Origin: Nocardioides daeguensis
Lineage (GTDB): Bacteria > Actinomycetota > Actinomycetes > Propionibacteriales > Nocardioidaceae
DNA length: 64,000 nucleotides
Assembly (NCBI RefSeq): GCF_019192965.1
Contig: NZ_JAHTKU010000025.1
Coordinates: forward strand, 1-64,000
Direction: 5' to 3'
Shown: positions 57,074 through 64,000 of the stretch, one piece after another
Numbering within the stretch: position 1 is the first letter of the stretch
Layout of the letters: every line of letters starts with the position of its first letter
Notes under the pieces: model-generated
The model's database searches: none
Seen by the model: only the letters and a program-made list of their open reading frames with translations
What the model was told of the DNA's origin: nothing
Made by a program: the position numbers and the translations under genes

Positions 57074-58230
57074 TCGGGGATGATCCCCGCCTCCCGCATC
57101 AGCTCCACGTCGAAGGCCTCCTTGCGGATGCGGAGGTCGACGTACTGCACGGAGGTGACGGCAGCCAGGAAGGGCGCGACGAACGCGTTCTGGATCACCA
57201 GCGCGACCGCCTGCGTCACGACGAGCGCGAGCACGGCCTGCTCCGGCACGGCCAGCGCGACGACGTTGCCGACGATGCTGACCGGGAACGACAGCAGCCC
57301 GCCGGCGAACTGGGCGACGACCACGGTCAGCAGTGCGATGCCGAAGGTCCGCCAGAACTGTCGCGCCGAGAGCCGCCAGCCGCGGCCGATCGCGCCGAAG
57401 ACGCCGACCGGCTCCAGCATCAGTGCCGGCACGGGAAGGTAGTAGTAGCGGATCCACAGCCAGCAGCACAGGCAGAGGAAGGCCGGCACGCTCACCAGGC
57501 CCCACCCGACGACCGGCCACGGGCTGCTGCTGACCGCGACGACGAGCACCCACAGCAGCACGTAGGCGATCGCGAGGAACAGGAAGGTCGCGTTGAGCAC
57601 GAGGGTGAGGCCGAGCAGCCGCCACCTCTTGCCCCGGGTCGCCGCCCACGCCTCCGCGAGCCCGAGCCGGCGACCGACCGCCGCGGCCCGGGTGACGTGG
57701 GCGACCATGCCGGTCACGAAGACCACGCCGACCTGGGCGACGACCAGCGAGAACAGCAGCGAGCCGTACGCCGCCAGGGCGCCGACCAGCTCGGCCACCG
57801 ACGCCTCGGGGTCGATGTCGCCGGCCGCGTCGGTCGCGATGCCGATGGTGAGGCTGACGACCACCGTCACGACGACCGGGATCAGCATGGCGACCGCGGT
57901 CACCATCACGGCGGCGCCGACGGTCGCCTTGGGGTTGAACCGGATGATCCGGAACGCGCCGTCGTAGATGTTGCCGAGACCGAGCGGGCGCAGGGGGAGC
58001 GCACCGGGCTTGTGGGCGGCACCGAGCGCCAGTCCCGGTGCGGGGCGAGGCCCCGGACCGGACGGGTAGGTCGCCCAGCCGGTCGGGACCGGGGCCGGGA
58101 CGTGGCCCGCGACGACACCGGGAGCCGGCCCGGGAGGCGGGAAGGCGGGCCCGGGGGGAACGGCCGGGACCGGGTCGACGGGCACCGGCGCACCCGGGGG
58201 CGGGTACTGCTGCGAGGGGCCGTCGGTCAT
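57070..58230 (-). CDS. Multi-pass membrane protein (DUF7847 / GlpQ-membrane-domain-like)
   Basis: 386 residues from ATG 58230 (58239 is also possible; AGGATGAG lies upstream of the former). A Pro/Gly-rich cytoplasmic tail of about 75 residues is followed by about six helices (ATVGAAVMVTAVAMLIPVVV; LGLTLVLNATFLFLAIAYVL; FAGGLLSFPVSIVGNVVALA) and the LGLGNIYDGAFRIIRFNPKA entry motif. It heads the leftward operon. No enzyme motif. Confidence 0.75.
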   Translation of the reverse strand: MTDGPSQQYPPPGAPVPVDPVPAVPPGPAFPPPGPAPGVVAGHVPAPVPTGWATYPSGPGPRPAPGLALGAAHKPGALPLRPLGLGNIYDGAFRIIRFNPKATVGAAVMVTAVAMLIPVVVTVVVSLTIGIATDAAGDIDPEASVAELVGALAAYGSLLFSLVVAQVGVVFVTGMVAHVTRAAAVGRRLGLAEAWAATRGKRWRLLGLTLVLNATFLFLAIAYVLLWVLVVAVSSSPWPVVGWGLVSVPAFLCLCCWLWIRYYYLPVPALMLEPVGVFGAIGRGWRLSARQFWRTFGIALLTVVVAQFAGGLLSFPVSIVGNVVALAVPEQAVLALVVTQAVALVIQNAFVAPFLAAVTSVQYVDLRIRKEAFDVELMREAGIIPE

Positions 58231-58370
58231 GCGGCTCATCCTTGCATCCACCCCCTGCGGAACCGGGGGAGACGCCGGCGGAAGTGGAGTGGGCTCCTTG
58301 ATCTCCTCGCAGCCCTCGTCCCGCTGCCCACCCCGCAGCTGGCGCCTCCCCGACGAGGTGGGCTCGGAAT

Positions 58371-58399
58371 TTGGTCCGCCCCGCGAACTCTGCCAAGAT
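58371..58399 (+). promoter_or_regulatory. Promoter of the S10 operon
   Basis: TTGGTC (58371-58376), 17 bp, CAAGAT (58394-58399): a sigma-A-like pair. Transcription would start near 58406, leaving about 280 nt of leader before rpsJ. No other pair in the gap scores as well by eye. Confidence 0.45.
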
Positions 58400-58687
58400 G
58401 TTCCGGTTGCCCCGGACAGGTCGTCGGGGTGCGCGCCAATCTTGACTACTGAATCGTGTCTCCCCAGCGGAGTGATCGGCCCTGGCCGGTCCGAGCCGCG
58501 TGGAGCGTGTGCCGGTCGTCGACATCAGCTCGCACCGCGCGCCCGGGAGGCCCGAGGCAGCCAAGAACAACAGCTCGACTTCCCCAGGGAAGACGTGCGT
58601 GCCCAGAACGAGGCGCGACACGCCCGACCGCGGGGGTCGGAGCTGAAGGACCCAGAGTCGTACGACGAGTAAGGACGAGAGAGACCT
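58400..58687 (+). other. Long leader before rpsJ, no gene seen
   Basis: The gap 58231-58687 between the membrane-protein gene and rpsJ has no convincing ORF. The part 58400-58687 is the probable leader of the S10 operon mRNA; it ends with GAGAGA before the rpsJ ATG. It may carry feedback control as in other S10 leaders, but I cannot identify a conserved structure. Confidence 0.4.
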
Positions 58688-58996
58688 ATGGCGGGACAGA
58701 AGATCCGCATCAGGCTCAAGGCCTATGACCACGAGGTGATCGACACCTCGGCGCGCAAGATCGTGGACACGGTCACCCGTACGGGTGCGAAGGTCGCCGG
58801 CCCGGTGCCGCTGCCGACCGAGAAGAACGTCTTCTGTGTCATCCGCTCGCCGCACAAGTACAAGGACTCGCGCGAGCACTTCGAGATGCGCACCCACAAG
58901 CGGCTCATCGACATCATCGACCCCACGCCGAAGACCGTCGACAGCCTCATGCGCCTCGACCTGCCGGCCGGTGTCGACATCGAGATCAAGCTCTGA
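58688..58996 (+). CDS. rpsJ: 30S ribosomal protein S10
   Basis: 102 residues. MAGQKIRIRLKAYDHEVIDT is the family start; TEKNVFCVIRSPHKYKDSRE and HFEMRTHKRLIDII follow. S10 is in the head of the 30S subunit and also takes part in transcription antitermination as NusE. First gene of the operon here; no tuf or fusA gene lies just upstream on this strand. Confidence 0.98.
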   Translation: MAGQKIRIRLKAYDHEVIDTSARKIVDTVTRTGAKVAGPVPLPTEKNVFCVIRSPHKYKDSREHFEMRTHKRLIDIIDPTPKTVDSLMRLDLPAGVDIEIKL

Positions 58997-59006
58997 GGTT
59001 CGAGAC

Positions 59007-59657
59007 ATGACTATTGAGCGCAACGTGAAGGGCCTGCTGGGCACCAAGCTCGGCATGACCCAGCTCTGGGACGAGAACAACCGGGTCATCCCGGTGACGG
59101 TGGTCGCCGCCGGCACCAACGTCGTCACCCAGGTCCGCCAGCCCGAGCCGGACGGCTACAACGCCATCCAGATCGGCTACGGCGAGATCGAGGGCCGCAA
59201 GGTCAACAAGCCGCAGGCGGGTCACTTCGCCAAGGCCGGTACGACGCCGCGTCGCCACGTCGTCGAGATCCGCACCGCCGACGCCAGCGAGTACACCGTC
59301 GGCCAGGAGCTGCCCGTCGACACGTTCGAGGCCGGCCAGGTCATCGACGTGACCGGGACCAGCAAGGGCAAGGGCTTCGCCGGTGTCATGAAGCGTCACG
59401 GCTTCGCCGGCGTGAGCGCGTCCCACGGTGCCCACCGCAACCACCGCAAGCCGGGCTCGATCGGCGCGTGCGCCACCCCCGGTCGCGTGTTCAAGGGTCT
59501 GCGCATGGCCGGCCGCATGGGTACCGACACCGTCACCACCCAGAACGTCACCGTCCACGCCGTCGACGTCGAGAAGGGCATCGTCCTGATCAAGGGCGCC
59601 GTTCCCGGCCCCAAGGGCGGTCTCGTCGTTCTCCGCACGGCTGCGAAGAAGGGCTGA
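59007..59657 (+). CDS. rplC: 50S ribosomal protein L3
   Basis: 216 residues. GLLGTKLGMTQLWDENNRVI near the start and the long loop GFAGVMKRHGFAGVSASHG, HRKPGSIGACATPGRVFKG, RMAGRMGTDTVT, which reaches the peptidyl transferase centre. One of the first proteins to assemble on 23S rRNA. Follows rpsJ by 10 bp. Confidence 0.98.
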   Translation: MTIERNVKGLLGTKLGMTQLWDENNRVIPVTVVAAGTNVVTQVRQPEPDGYNAIQIGYGEIEGRKVNKPQAGHFAKAGTTPRRHVVEIRTADASEYTVGQELPVDTFEAGQVIDVTGTSKGKGFAGVMKRHGFAGVSASHGAHRNHRKPGSIGACATPGRVFKGLRMAGRMGTDTVTTQNVTVHAVDVEKGIVLIKGAVPGPKGGLVVLRTAAKKG

Positions 59658-59662
59658 ACACC

Positions 59663-60274
59663 ATGGCCAAGACCGTTTCCGTCGACTTCCCCGCCGAGAT
59701 CTTCGACGTCGAGGTCAACATCCCGCTGATCCACCAGGTCGTCGTCGCCCAGCAGGCCGCTGCGCGTCAGGGCACCCACGCCACCAAGCGTCGCGGCGAG
59801 GTCCGCGGCGGTGGCAAGAAGCCCTACAAGCAGAAGGGCACCGGCCGCGCCCGCCAGGGCTCGACCCGGGCGCCGCAGTTCGCCGGCGGTGGCGTCGTCC
59901 ACGGCCCGCAGCCGCGTGACTACAGCCAGCGCACCCCCAAGAAGATGAAGGCCGCCGCCCTGCGCAGCGCCCTCTCCGACCGGGCCCGCAACGAGCGGAT
60001 CCACGTCGTCGAGGGCCTCGTGTCCGGCGACAAGCCGTCGACCAAGGCCGCGCTCGCCTCGCTCTTCGAGCTGACCACCCGTCGCAAGTTCCTCGTCGTG
60101 CTCGAGCGCGCCGACAGCCTCACCTGGCTCTCGCTGCGCAACGCGCCCGAGGTCCACATCGTGGCGGTCGACCAGCTCAACACCCGCGACGTCCTCGTGA
60201 GCGACGACGTGGTGTTCAGCAAGGCCGCGTTCGACCGCCTCGTCGGTGGCAACGCCGAGGAGGAGACCAACTGA
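59663..60274 (+). CDS. rplD: 50S ribosomal protein L4
   Basis: 203 residues. The central loop RRGEVRGGGKKPYKQKGTGR with ARQGSTRAPQFAGGG lines the exit tunnel. In E. coli L4 is also the operon's autogenous repressor; whether it acts so here cannot be seen. Its stop shares bases with the rplW start (TGATG). Confidence 0.98.
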   Translation: MAKTVSVDFPAEIFDVEVNIPLIHQVVVAQQAAARQGTHATKRRGEVRGGGKKPYKQKGTGRARQGSTRAPQFAGGGVVHGPQPRDYSQRTPKKMKAAALRSALSDRARNERIHVVEGLVSGDKPSTKAALASLFELTTRRKFLVVLERADSLTWLSLRNAPEVHIVAVDQLNTRDVLVSDDVVFSKAAFDRLVGGNAEEETN

Positions 60275-60579
60275 TGAGCACCCTGCACAAGGACCACCGC
60301 GACGTCCTGATCGCGCCCGTGGTGTCGGAGAAGAGCTACAGCCTCCTCGACGCCAACAAGTACACCTTCCTGGTGCACCCGGACGCCAACAAGACCGAGA
60401 TCAAGATCGCCGTGGAGAAGATCTTCGGCGTCAAGGTCACCTCGGTGAACACGCTCAACCGTCCGGGCAAGGTCCGTCGCACCAAGAACGGGCTCGGCAA
60501 GCGCAAGGACACCAAGCGCGCCATCGTGAGCCTGGCTGACGGTCACCGCATCGACATCTTCGGAGGTCCGGTCTCCTGA
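60274..60579 (+). CDS. rplW: 50S ribosomal protein L23
   Basis: 101 residues. DVLIAPVVSEKSYSLLDANK, FLVHPDANKTEIKIAVEKIF and VRRTKNGLGKRKDTKRAIV. L23 stands at the tunnel exit and is the dock for trigger factor and SRP. It overlaps rplD by one base. Confidence 0.98.
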   Translation: MSTLHKDHRDVLIAPVVSEKSYSLLDANKYTFLVHPDANKTEIKIAVEKIFGVKVTSVNTLNRPGKVRRTKNGLGKRKDTKRAIVSLADGHRIDIFGGPVS

Positions 60580-60603
60580 CCGGGCTAGGTAGAGGAATCT
60601 GAC

Positions 60604-61440
<837 letters not shown>

Positions 61441-61454
61441 TAGGAACGTCAGAG

Positions 61455-61736
61455 ATGCCTCGCAGCCTGAAGAAGGGCCCCTTCGTCGACGGCCACCTTC
61501 TCAAGAAGGTCGACGCCGAGAACGAGAAGGGCACCCACAACGTCATCAAGACCTGGTCGCGCCGGTCCATGATCATCCCCTCGATGATCGGCCACACGAT
61601 CGCGGTCCACGACGGTCGCAAGCACGTTCCGGTCTTCGTGTCCGACTCCATGGTCGGCCACAAGCTCGGTGAGTTCGCGCCGACCCGCACCTACCGCGGC
61701 CACGTCAAGGAAGACCGGAAGGGGCGCCGTCGATGA
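61455..61736 (+). CDS. rpsS: 30S ribosomal protein S19
   Basis: 93 residues from ATG 61455. MPRSLKKGPFVDGHLLKKV, WSRRSMIIPSMIGHTIAVHD, KLGEFAPTRTYRGHVKEDRK. S19 sits at the 30S head next to S13 and contacts the A-site side. The frame open further upstream is not used. Overlaps rplV by ATGA. Confidence 0.98.
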   Translation: MPRSLKKGPFVDGHLLKKVDAENEKGTHNVIKTWSRRSMIIPSMIGHTIAVHDGRKHVPVFVSDSMVGHKLGEFAPTRTYRGHVKEDRKGRRR

Positions 61737-62152
61737 GCACCACTGAGCGTCACCGCACCAGCGCGCGCCGCGAGTCGCTCCTGGGCGACGAGCCCGGCGC
61801 GTTCGCGACCGCCCGCTTCGTGCGGATCACCCCGATGAAGGCGCGCCGCGTCATCGACCTGGTCCGCGGCCTGCCCGCCGACGAGGCGCTGACCCTGCTG
61901 CAGTTCGCGCCGCAGTCGGCTTCGGAGACCGTCTACAAGGTGCTGCAGAGCGCCGTCGCGAACGCCGCGACCACCGAGGGCCTCGCCACCGGTGACCTGG
62001 TCGTCTCGGTCGCGCGGGTCGACGAGGGACCGACGATGAAGCGCTGGCGTCCGCGTGCGCAGGGCCGGGCCACCCGGATCAACAAGCGCACCAGCCACAT
62101 CACCATCGCGGTCCAGCCGGCCGATGTCGTCGCGAAGAAGGGCAAGAAGTAA
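61733..62152 (+). CDS. rplV: 50S ribosomal protein L22
   Basis: 139 residues. About 22 extra residues (MSTTERHRTSARRESLLGDE) before the family core FATARFVRITPMKARRVIDL, and the tunnel-lining beta-hairpin MKRWRPRAQGRATRINKRTS. N-terminal extensions of this type are common in actinobacteria. It overlaps rpsC by one base (TAATG). Confidence 0.97.
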   Translation: MSTTERHRTSARRESLLGDEPGAFATARFVRITPMKARRVIDLVRGLPADEALTLLQFAPQSASETVYKVLQSAVANAATTEGLATGDLVVSVARVDEGPTMKRWRPRAQGRATRINKRTSHITIAVQPADVVAKKGKK

Positions 62153-62982
62153 TGGGTCAGAAGATCAACCCGAACGGCTTCCGCCTCGGCATCTCGACCG
62201 ACCACAAGTCGCGTTGGTACGCCGACAAGCTGTACAAGTCCTACGTCGGCGAGGACGTCGCGATCCGCAAGCTGCTCAGCAAGGGCATGGAGCGGGCCGG
62301 CATCGCCAAGGTCGAGATCGAGCGCACCCGTGACCGGGTCCGCGTCGACATCCACACCGCGCGTCCGGGCATCGTCATCGGCCGCCGTGGCGCCGAGGCC
62401 GACCGCATCCGCGGCGAGCTCGAGAAGCTCACCGGCAAGCAGGTCCAGCTGAACATCCTCGAGGTCAAGAACCCCGAGATCGACGCGCAGCTGGTCGCCC
62501 AGGGTGTCGCCGAGCAGCTGTCGGGTCGTGTGCAGTTCCGCCGCGCGATGCGCAAGGCCATGCAGACCTCGATGCGCTCGGGTGCCAAGGGCATCCGGAT
62601 CCAGTGCTCCGGTCGCCTCAACGGCGCCGAGATGTCGCGCACCGAGTTCTACCGCGAGGGCCGCGTTCCGCTGCACACGCTGCGTGCCGACATCGACTAC
62701 GGCTTCTACGAGGCCCGCACGACCTTCGGCCGCATCGGCGTGAAGGTCTGGATCTACAAGGGCGAGGTCGCCGGTACCCGTGCCGAGCGCCAGGCCCAGG
62801 CCGCTGCCCGCGCCGGTGTCCCCGGCCGCGGTGGCCGCCCCACCCGTGGTGGCGACCGTCCGACCCGTGGGTCGCGCGGCGACCGCCCGAACCGCTCGGA
62901 CCGCAACGCCGAGGCTGCCGCTCCCGCGGACGCCGTCGAGGCTGCGCCGGCCGCCGAGCCGACCACCGGAACGGAGTCCTGA
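62152..62982 (+). CDS. rpsC: 30S ribosomal protein S3
   Basis: 276 residues; E. coli S3 has 233. MGQKINPNGFRLGISTDHKS, KH-domain block RPGIVIGRRGAEADRIRGEL, and GVKVWIYKGEV. The extra C-terminal part is Arg/Gly-rich then acidic (GRPTRGGDRPTRGSRGDRPN; EAAAPADAVEA), a known feature of actinobacterial S3. S3 is at the mRNA entry and contributes to helicase activity. Confidence 0.98.
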   Translation: MGQKINPNGFRLGISTDHKSRWYADKLYKSYVGEDVAIRKLLSKGMERAGIAKVEIERTRDRVRVDIHTARPGIVIGRRGAEADRIRGELEKLTGKQVQLNILEVKNPEIDAQLVAQGVAEQLSGRVQFRRAMRKAMQTSMRSGAKGIRIQCSGRLNGAEMSRTEFYREGRVPLHTLRADIDYGFYEARTTFGRIGVKVWIYKGEVAGTRAERQAQAAARAGVPGRGGRPTRGGDRPTRGSRGDRPNRSDRNAEAAAPADAVEAAPAAEPTTGTES

Positions 62983-62985
62983 CCC

Positions 62986-63405
62986 ATGTTGATGCCGCGT
63001 CGCGTCAAGCACCGCAAGCAGCACCACCCCAAGCGGTCGGGTGCTGCCAAGGGCGGTACGTCGCTCGCGTTCGGTGACTTCGGTATCCAGGCGCTGGAGG
63101 GTGCGTACGTCACCAACCGCCAGATCGAGTCGGCTCGTATCGCGATGACCCGCCACATCAAGCGTGGCGGAAAGGTCTGGATCAACATCTACCCGGACCG
63201 CCCGCTCACCAAGAAGCCGGCCGAGACCCGCATGGGCTCCGGTAAGGGCTCGCCCGAGTGGTGGGTCGCCAACGTCAAGCCGGGCCGTGTCATGTTCGAG
63301 CTCTCCGGCGTCCCGGAGGACATCGCTCGCGAGGCCATGCGTCGTGCGATCCACAAGCTGCCCATGAAGGCCCGTTTCATCACGCGAGAGGCTGGTGAGT
63401 TCTGA
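62986..63405 (+). CDS. rplP: 50S ribosomal protein L16
   Basis: 139 residues. MLMPRRVKHRKQHHPKRSGA, FGDFGIQALEGAYVTNRQIE, RHIKRGGKVWINIYPDRPLT, MGSGKGSPEWWVANVKPGRV. L16 positions A-site tRNA near the peptidyl transferase centre. Two ATGs (62986, 62992) fit; the first is standard for the family. Overlaps rpmC (TGATG). Confidence 0.98.
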   Translation: MLMPRRVKHRKQHHPKRSGAAKGGTSLAFGDFGIQALEGAYVTNRQIESARIAMTRHIKRGGKVWINIYPDRPLTKKPAETRMGSGKGSPEWWVANVKPGRVMFELSGVPEDIAREAMRRAIHKLPMKARFITREAGEF

Positions 63406-63641
63406 TGGCGAACGTCATCCGCGCCCACGAGCTGGACGAGCTCAACGACGTCGACCTCGAGGCCAAGCTGCGCGAGGCCAAGGAGGAGCTGTTCAACCTC
63501 CGCTTCCAGGCGGCCACCGGCCAGCTGGAGAGCCACGGTCGGCTCCGCACGGTCAAGAAGGACATCGCCCGGATCTACACCGTGGTGCGTGAGCGCGAGC
63601 TCGGCATCCGGACCGCCCCGGGTTCGGAGGAGGAGAACTGA
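63405..63641 (+). CDS. rpmC: 50S ribosomal protein L29
   Basis: 78 residues. HELDELNDVDLEAKLREAKE, LFNLRFQAATGQLESHGRLR, VKKDIARIYTVVRERELG: the two-helix L29 fold, next to L23 at the tunnel exit. Overlaps rpsQ by one base (TGATG). Confidence 0.97.
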   Translation: MANVIRAHELDELNDVDLEAKLREAKEELFNLRFQAATGQLESHGRLRTVKKDIARIYTVVRERELGIRTAPGSEEEN

Positions 63642-63913
63642 TGAGCGAGTCCACTGAGACCGCGCGCAACGCCCGCAAGACCCGCGAGGGTCTCGTGGTC
63701 AGCGACAAGATGGACAAGACCGTCGTCGTGTCCGTCGAGGACCGCGTCAAGCACGCTCTGTACGGCAAGGTCATGCGCCGCAACACGCGGCTCAAGGCCC
63801 ACGACGAGCAGAACGAGGCCGGTGTCGGCGACCGCGTCCTCATCATGGAGACCCGCCCGCTGTCTGCCACCAAGCGCTGGCGCGTGGTGGAGATCCTCGA
63901 GCGCGCGAAGTAA
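63641..63913 (+). CDS. rpsQ: 30S ribosomal protein S17
   Basis: 90 residues. RKTREGLVVSDKMDKTVVVS, VEDRVKHALYGKVMRRNTRL, KAHDEQNEAGVGDRVLIMET and RPLSATKRWRVVEIL. S17 binds early to 16S rRNA helices 7 and 11. The last gene before the hairpin at 63929. Confidence 0.97.
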   Translation: MSESTETARNARKTREGLVVSDKMDKTVVVSVEDRVKHALYGKVMRRNTRLKAHDEQNEAGVGDRVLIMETRPLSATKRWRVVEILERAK

Positions 63914-63928
63914 ATCCGTTCGGCCAGG

Positions 63929-63952
63929 CTCAGACCCCTGTGAGGGTCTGAG
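63929..63952 (+). terminator. Hairpin at the rpsQ/rplN border
   Basis: CTCAGACCC (63929-63937) pairs with GGGTCTGAG (63944-63952), loop CTGTGA, between the rpsQ stop and rplN start. There is no U-tract. The S10/spc boundary is here in many bacteria, so it may be a partial terminator or a processing site. Confidence 0.55.
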
Positions 63953-63979
63953 AACCGGCACGACAACCAGGAGAAATCG

Positions 63980-64000
63980 ATGATTCAGCAGGAGTCGCGA
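63980..64000 (+). CDS. rplN: 50S ribosomal protein L14, first seven codons only
   Basis: ATG 63980 begins MIQQESR, the highly conserved start of L14, with SD AGGAGA seven bases upstream. The gene runs out of the window. Order (rpsQ then rplN) is as expected for the start of the spc operon. Confidence 0.85.

Noticed and set aside
58456..58728. 90-codon frame in the rpsJ leader
   Set aside because: It runs into rpsJ in another frame, has no conserved features and no Shine-Dalgarno.

Overview
The window is high-GC DNA with actinobacterial gene content: an S10 ribosomal-protein operon, a SigE-family ECF sigma factor, a wax ester synthase/DGAT, DUF3000, DUF2510 and DUF222-HNH proteins, and many GTG/TTG starts and stop-start overlaps. 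The mix and the REP-type repeats fit a Nocardioides-like member of the Nocardioidaceae. This is inferred from gene content; no rRNA is present.

Layout. 1-7.0 kb holds small housekeeping and repair genes: HNH tail, Nudix, CYTH, 3-methyladenine glycosylase, TetR with a reductase, ppnP, an ECF sigma factor with its membrane partner, DUF2237 and an ABC-2-like membrane protein. 7.0-7.3 kb is a REP-type repeat array. 7.3-11.9 kb is a damaged gluconate locus: a FadR-type regulator, gntK, a gntP cut after about 125 codons and joined to the 3' part of a PucR-type regulator, then a P-type-ATPase-like pseudoenzyme and a methyltransferase. A 213-bp near-perfect palindrome lies at 11877-12089. 12-24.8 kb carries Mug glycosylase, an orphan DNA methyltransferase, WS/DGAT, a DUF2510/VCBS protein, a YbdK ligase, ThrE, a TetR/monooxygenase/SDR unit, a FUSC protein and a START-like protein. 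hrpA follows (24.8-28.7 kb).

28.7-44.5 kb is the most unusual part. Two secreted Ig-like proteins (28.8-31.5 kb) and an operon of an FAD oxidoreductase, three TolB/WD40-like secreted proteins (one internally deleted), a SARP regulator fused to a C-terminal receiver domain, and a NarL-type histidine kinase (35.8-43.5 kb) appear to share a promoter element. It has three tandem 11-bp units with the core CTCCAG, followed after exactly 8 bp by an xAnnnT -10-like box. It occurs before the Ig-like pair (28738), before the operon (35743), and before a decayed beta-propeller gene (44255). The proposal is a two-component system whose output is a SARP domain, controlling a small surface or secreted regulon including its own operon. 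The sequence shows the domain layout and the repeats; the regulatory link is inference.

The rest: hemE; a membrane electron-transfer operon (acidic repeat protein, ferric-reductase-like protein, FMN-binding protein, ApbE) preceded by 11-bp-spaced CACAGG repeats; an NYN/OST-HTH protein with a histone-like tail; a LysR regulator; an AbiEi/DUF559-like protein and a DUF4349 lipoprotein with related palindromic repeats at their 3' ends; a leftward DUF7847-DUF4129-DUF4350-MoxR-DUF58 operon; and the rightward operon rpsJ-rplC-rplD-rplW-rplB-rpsS-rplV-rpsC-rplP-rpmC-rpsQ, with rplN just starting at the window end. I saw no tRNA, rRNA, CRISPR array or transposase gene.
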